Positions 5,337 through 5,655 of a stretch of DNA of 5,655 bases are shown piece by piece. The notes under the pieces were generated by a model. It saw only the letters and a program-made list of their open reading frames with translations. It ran no database searches and had not been told where the DNA came from. The stretch is from an uncultured delta proteobacterium (GTDB lineage: Bacteria; Myxococcota_A; Polyangia; Polyangiales; Ga0077539). How positions within the stretch are numbered: position 1 is the first letter of the stretch; every line of letters starts with the position of its first letter. The stretch lies in NCBI GenBank assembly GCA_903885885.1, contig CAISKJ010000289.1, positions 1 to 5,655 on the forward strand, in the 5' to 3' direction. The position numbers and the translations under genes were made by a program.

Positions 5337-5655
5337 GTGCAACTGCCGCAGAAGATCTACTTTCGCATCGGCGAGGTGGCGCGCCTCCTCGACGTGGCGC
5401 CCCACGTGATTCGCTTCTGGGAGACGGAGTTCAAGTCGCTCCGCCCGCAGAAATCCAACGCCGGGCAGCGCGTGTACACGCGCCGCGACGTCGAGCGCCT
5501 CGTCACCATTCGCAGGCTTCTCAAAGAGGAGCGCTACACACTCGAGGGCGCGCGCAAATACCTCCGCGAGAAGGGCGTCGAGCCCGTCGCGCGCTGTGCC
5601 CCGGCGCCCGCCGCCGACCGCGGCGACTCGCTCCGCGGCGCGCTCGAGGCCGCGC
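5337..5655 (+). CDS. MerR-family transcriptional regulator (3' truncated)
   Basis: The frame opens with GTG 5337 and runs off the right edge after 106 codons. Residues 6-75 form a MerR-type winged helix-turn-helix: KIYFRIGEVARLLDVAPHVI (6-25) is the recognition unit, then RFWETEF (26-32), the wing with GQRVYTRRDVERL (43-55) and the helix IRRLLKEERYTLEGARKYLR (58-77). The RFWE and GQRxY signatures match the MerR-like proteins regularly encoded after ihfA in Proteobacteria and Myxococcota, whose effector is not known. No metal-binding cysteine pattern is seen in the visible part; a lone Cys at 87 sits in an Ala/Pro/Arg-rich stretch (85-106) that looks like a linker. It begins 38 nt after ihfA and is probably co-transcribed with it. 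It may regulate this operon, but no operator was identified. Confidence 0.92.
   Translation, partial: MQLPQKIYFRIGEVARLLDVAPHVIRFWETEFKSLRPQKSNAGQRVYTRRDVERLVTIRRLLKEERYTLEGARKYLREKGVEPVARCAPAPAADRGDSLRGALEAA

Overview
The window is a very GC-rich stretch whose third codon positions are almost all G or C. It carries a conserved translation and nucleoid block, all on the plus strand: a truncated proline-rich protein gene, rpmI (L35), rplT (L20), pheS, pheT, ihfA and a MerR-family regulator cut by the right edge. The order rpmI-rplT-pheS-pheT-ihfA-merR is the classic one of Proteobacteria and Myxococcota. Base composition, the deltaproteobacterial look of PheS and the style of the first protein (Pro/Ala linker, two cysteines, one TPR-like hairpin) suggest a myxobacterium-type organism, perhaps Polyangia. 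This is inference; no marker here fixes the taxon.

Layout. Positions 1-366 hold the 3' end of a proline-rich protein, probably acting outside the cytoplasm. Positions 367-545 are a leader with a consensus -35-like hexamer and two back-to-back 23-nt hairpins just before rpmI. rpmI (546-749) and rplT (772-1149) are 22 nt apart. Positions 1150-1334 are a gap with a plausible promoter very close to the pheS start. pheS (1335-2387) and pheT (2410-4818) are also 22 nt apart and encode the two subunits of phenylalanyl-tRNA synthetase. An 81-nt gap with a good -10 element precedes ihfA (4900-5298). Then comes the MerR-type gene (from 5337), open at the right edge.

How the genes work together. L35 and L20 are assembly proteins of the large ribosomal subunit, and L20 is the classic autogenous repressor of its own operon. 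PheS and PheT form the alpha2beta2 enzyme that charges tRNA-Phe. IhfA bends DNA as half of integration host factor. The MerR-like protein is the usual companion of ihfA.

Most of the window is ordinary housekeeping DNA and I see no unknown defence, mobile or biosynthetic system. The points worth checking are the paired leader hairpins, the absence of infC directly before rpmI, the nearly leaderless and Shine-Dalgarno-less pheS, a four-cysteine insertion in PheS, an unusual centre in L35, and a 41-residue proline-rich tail plus changed arm residues in IhfA.
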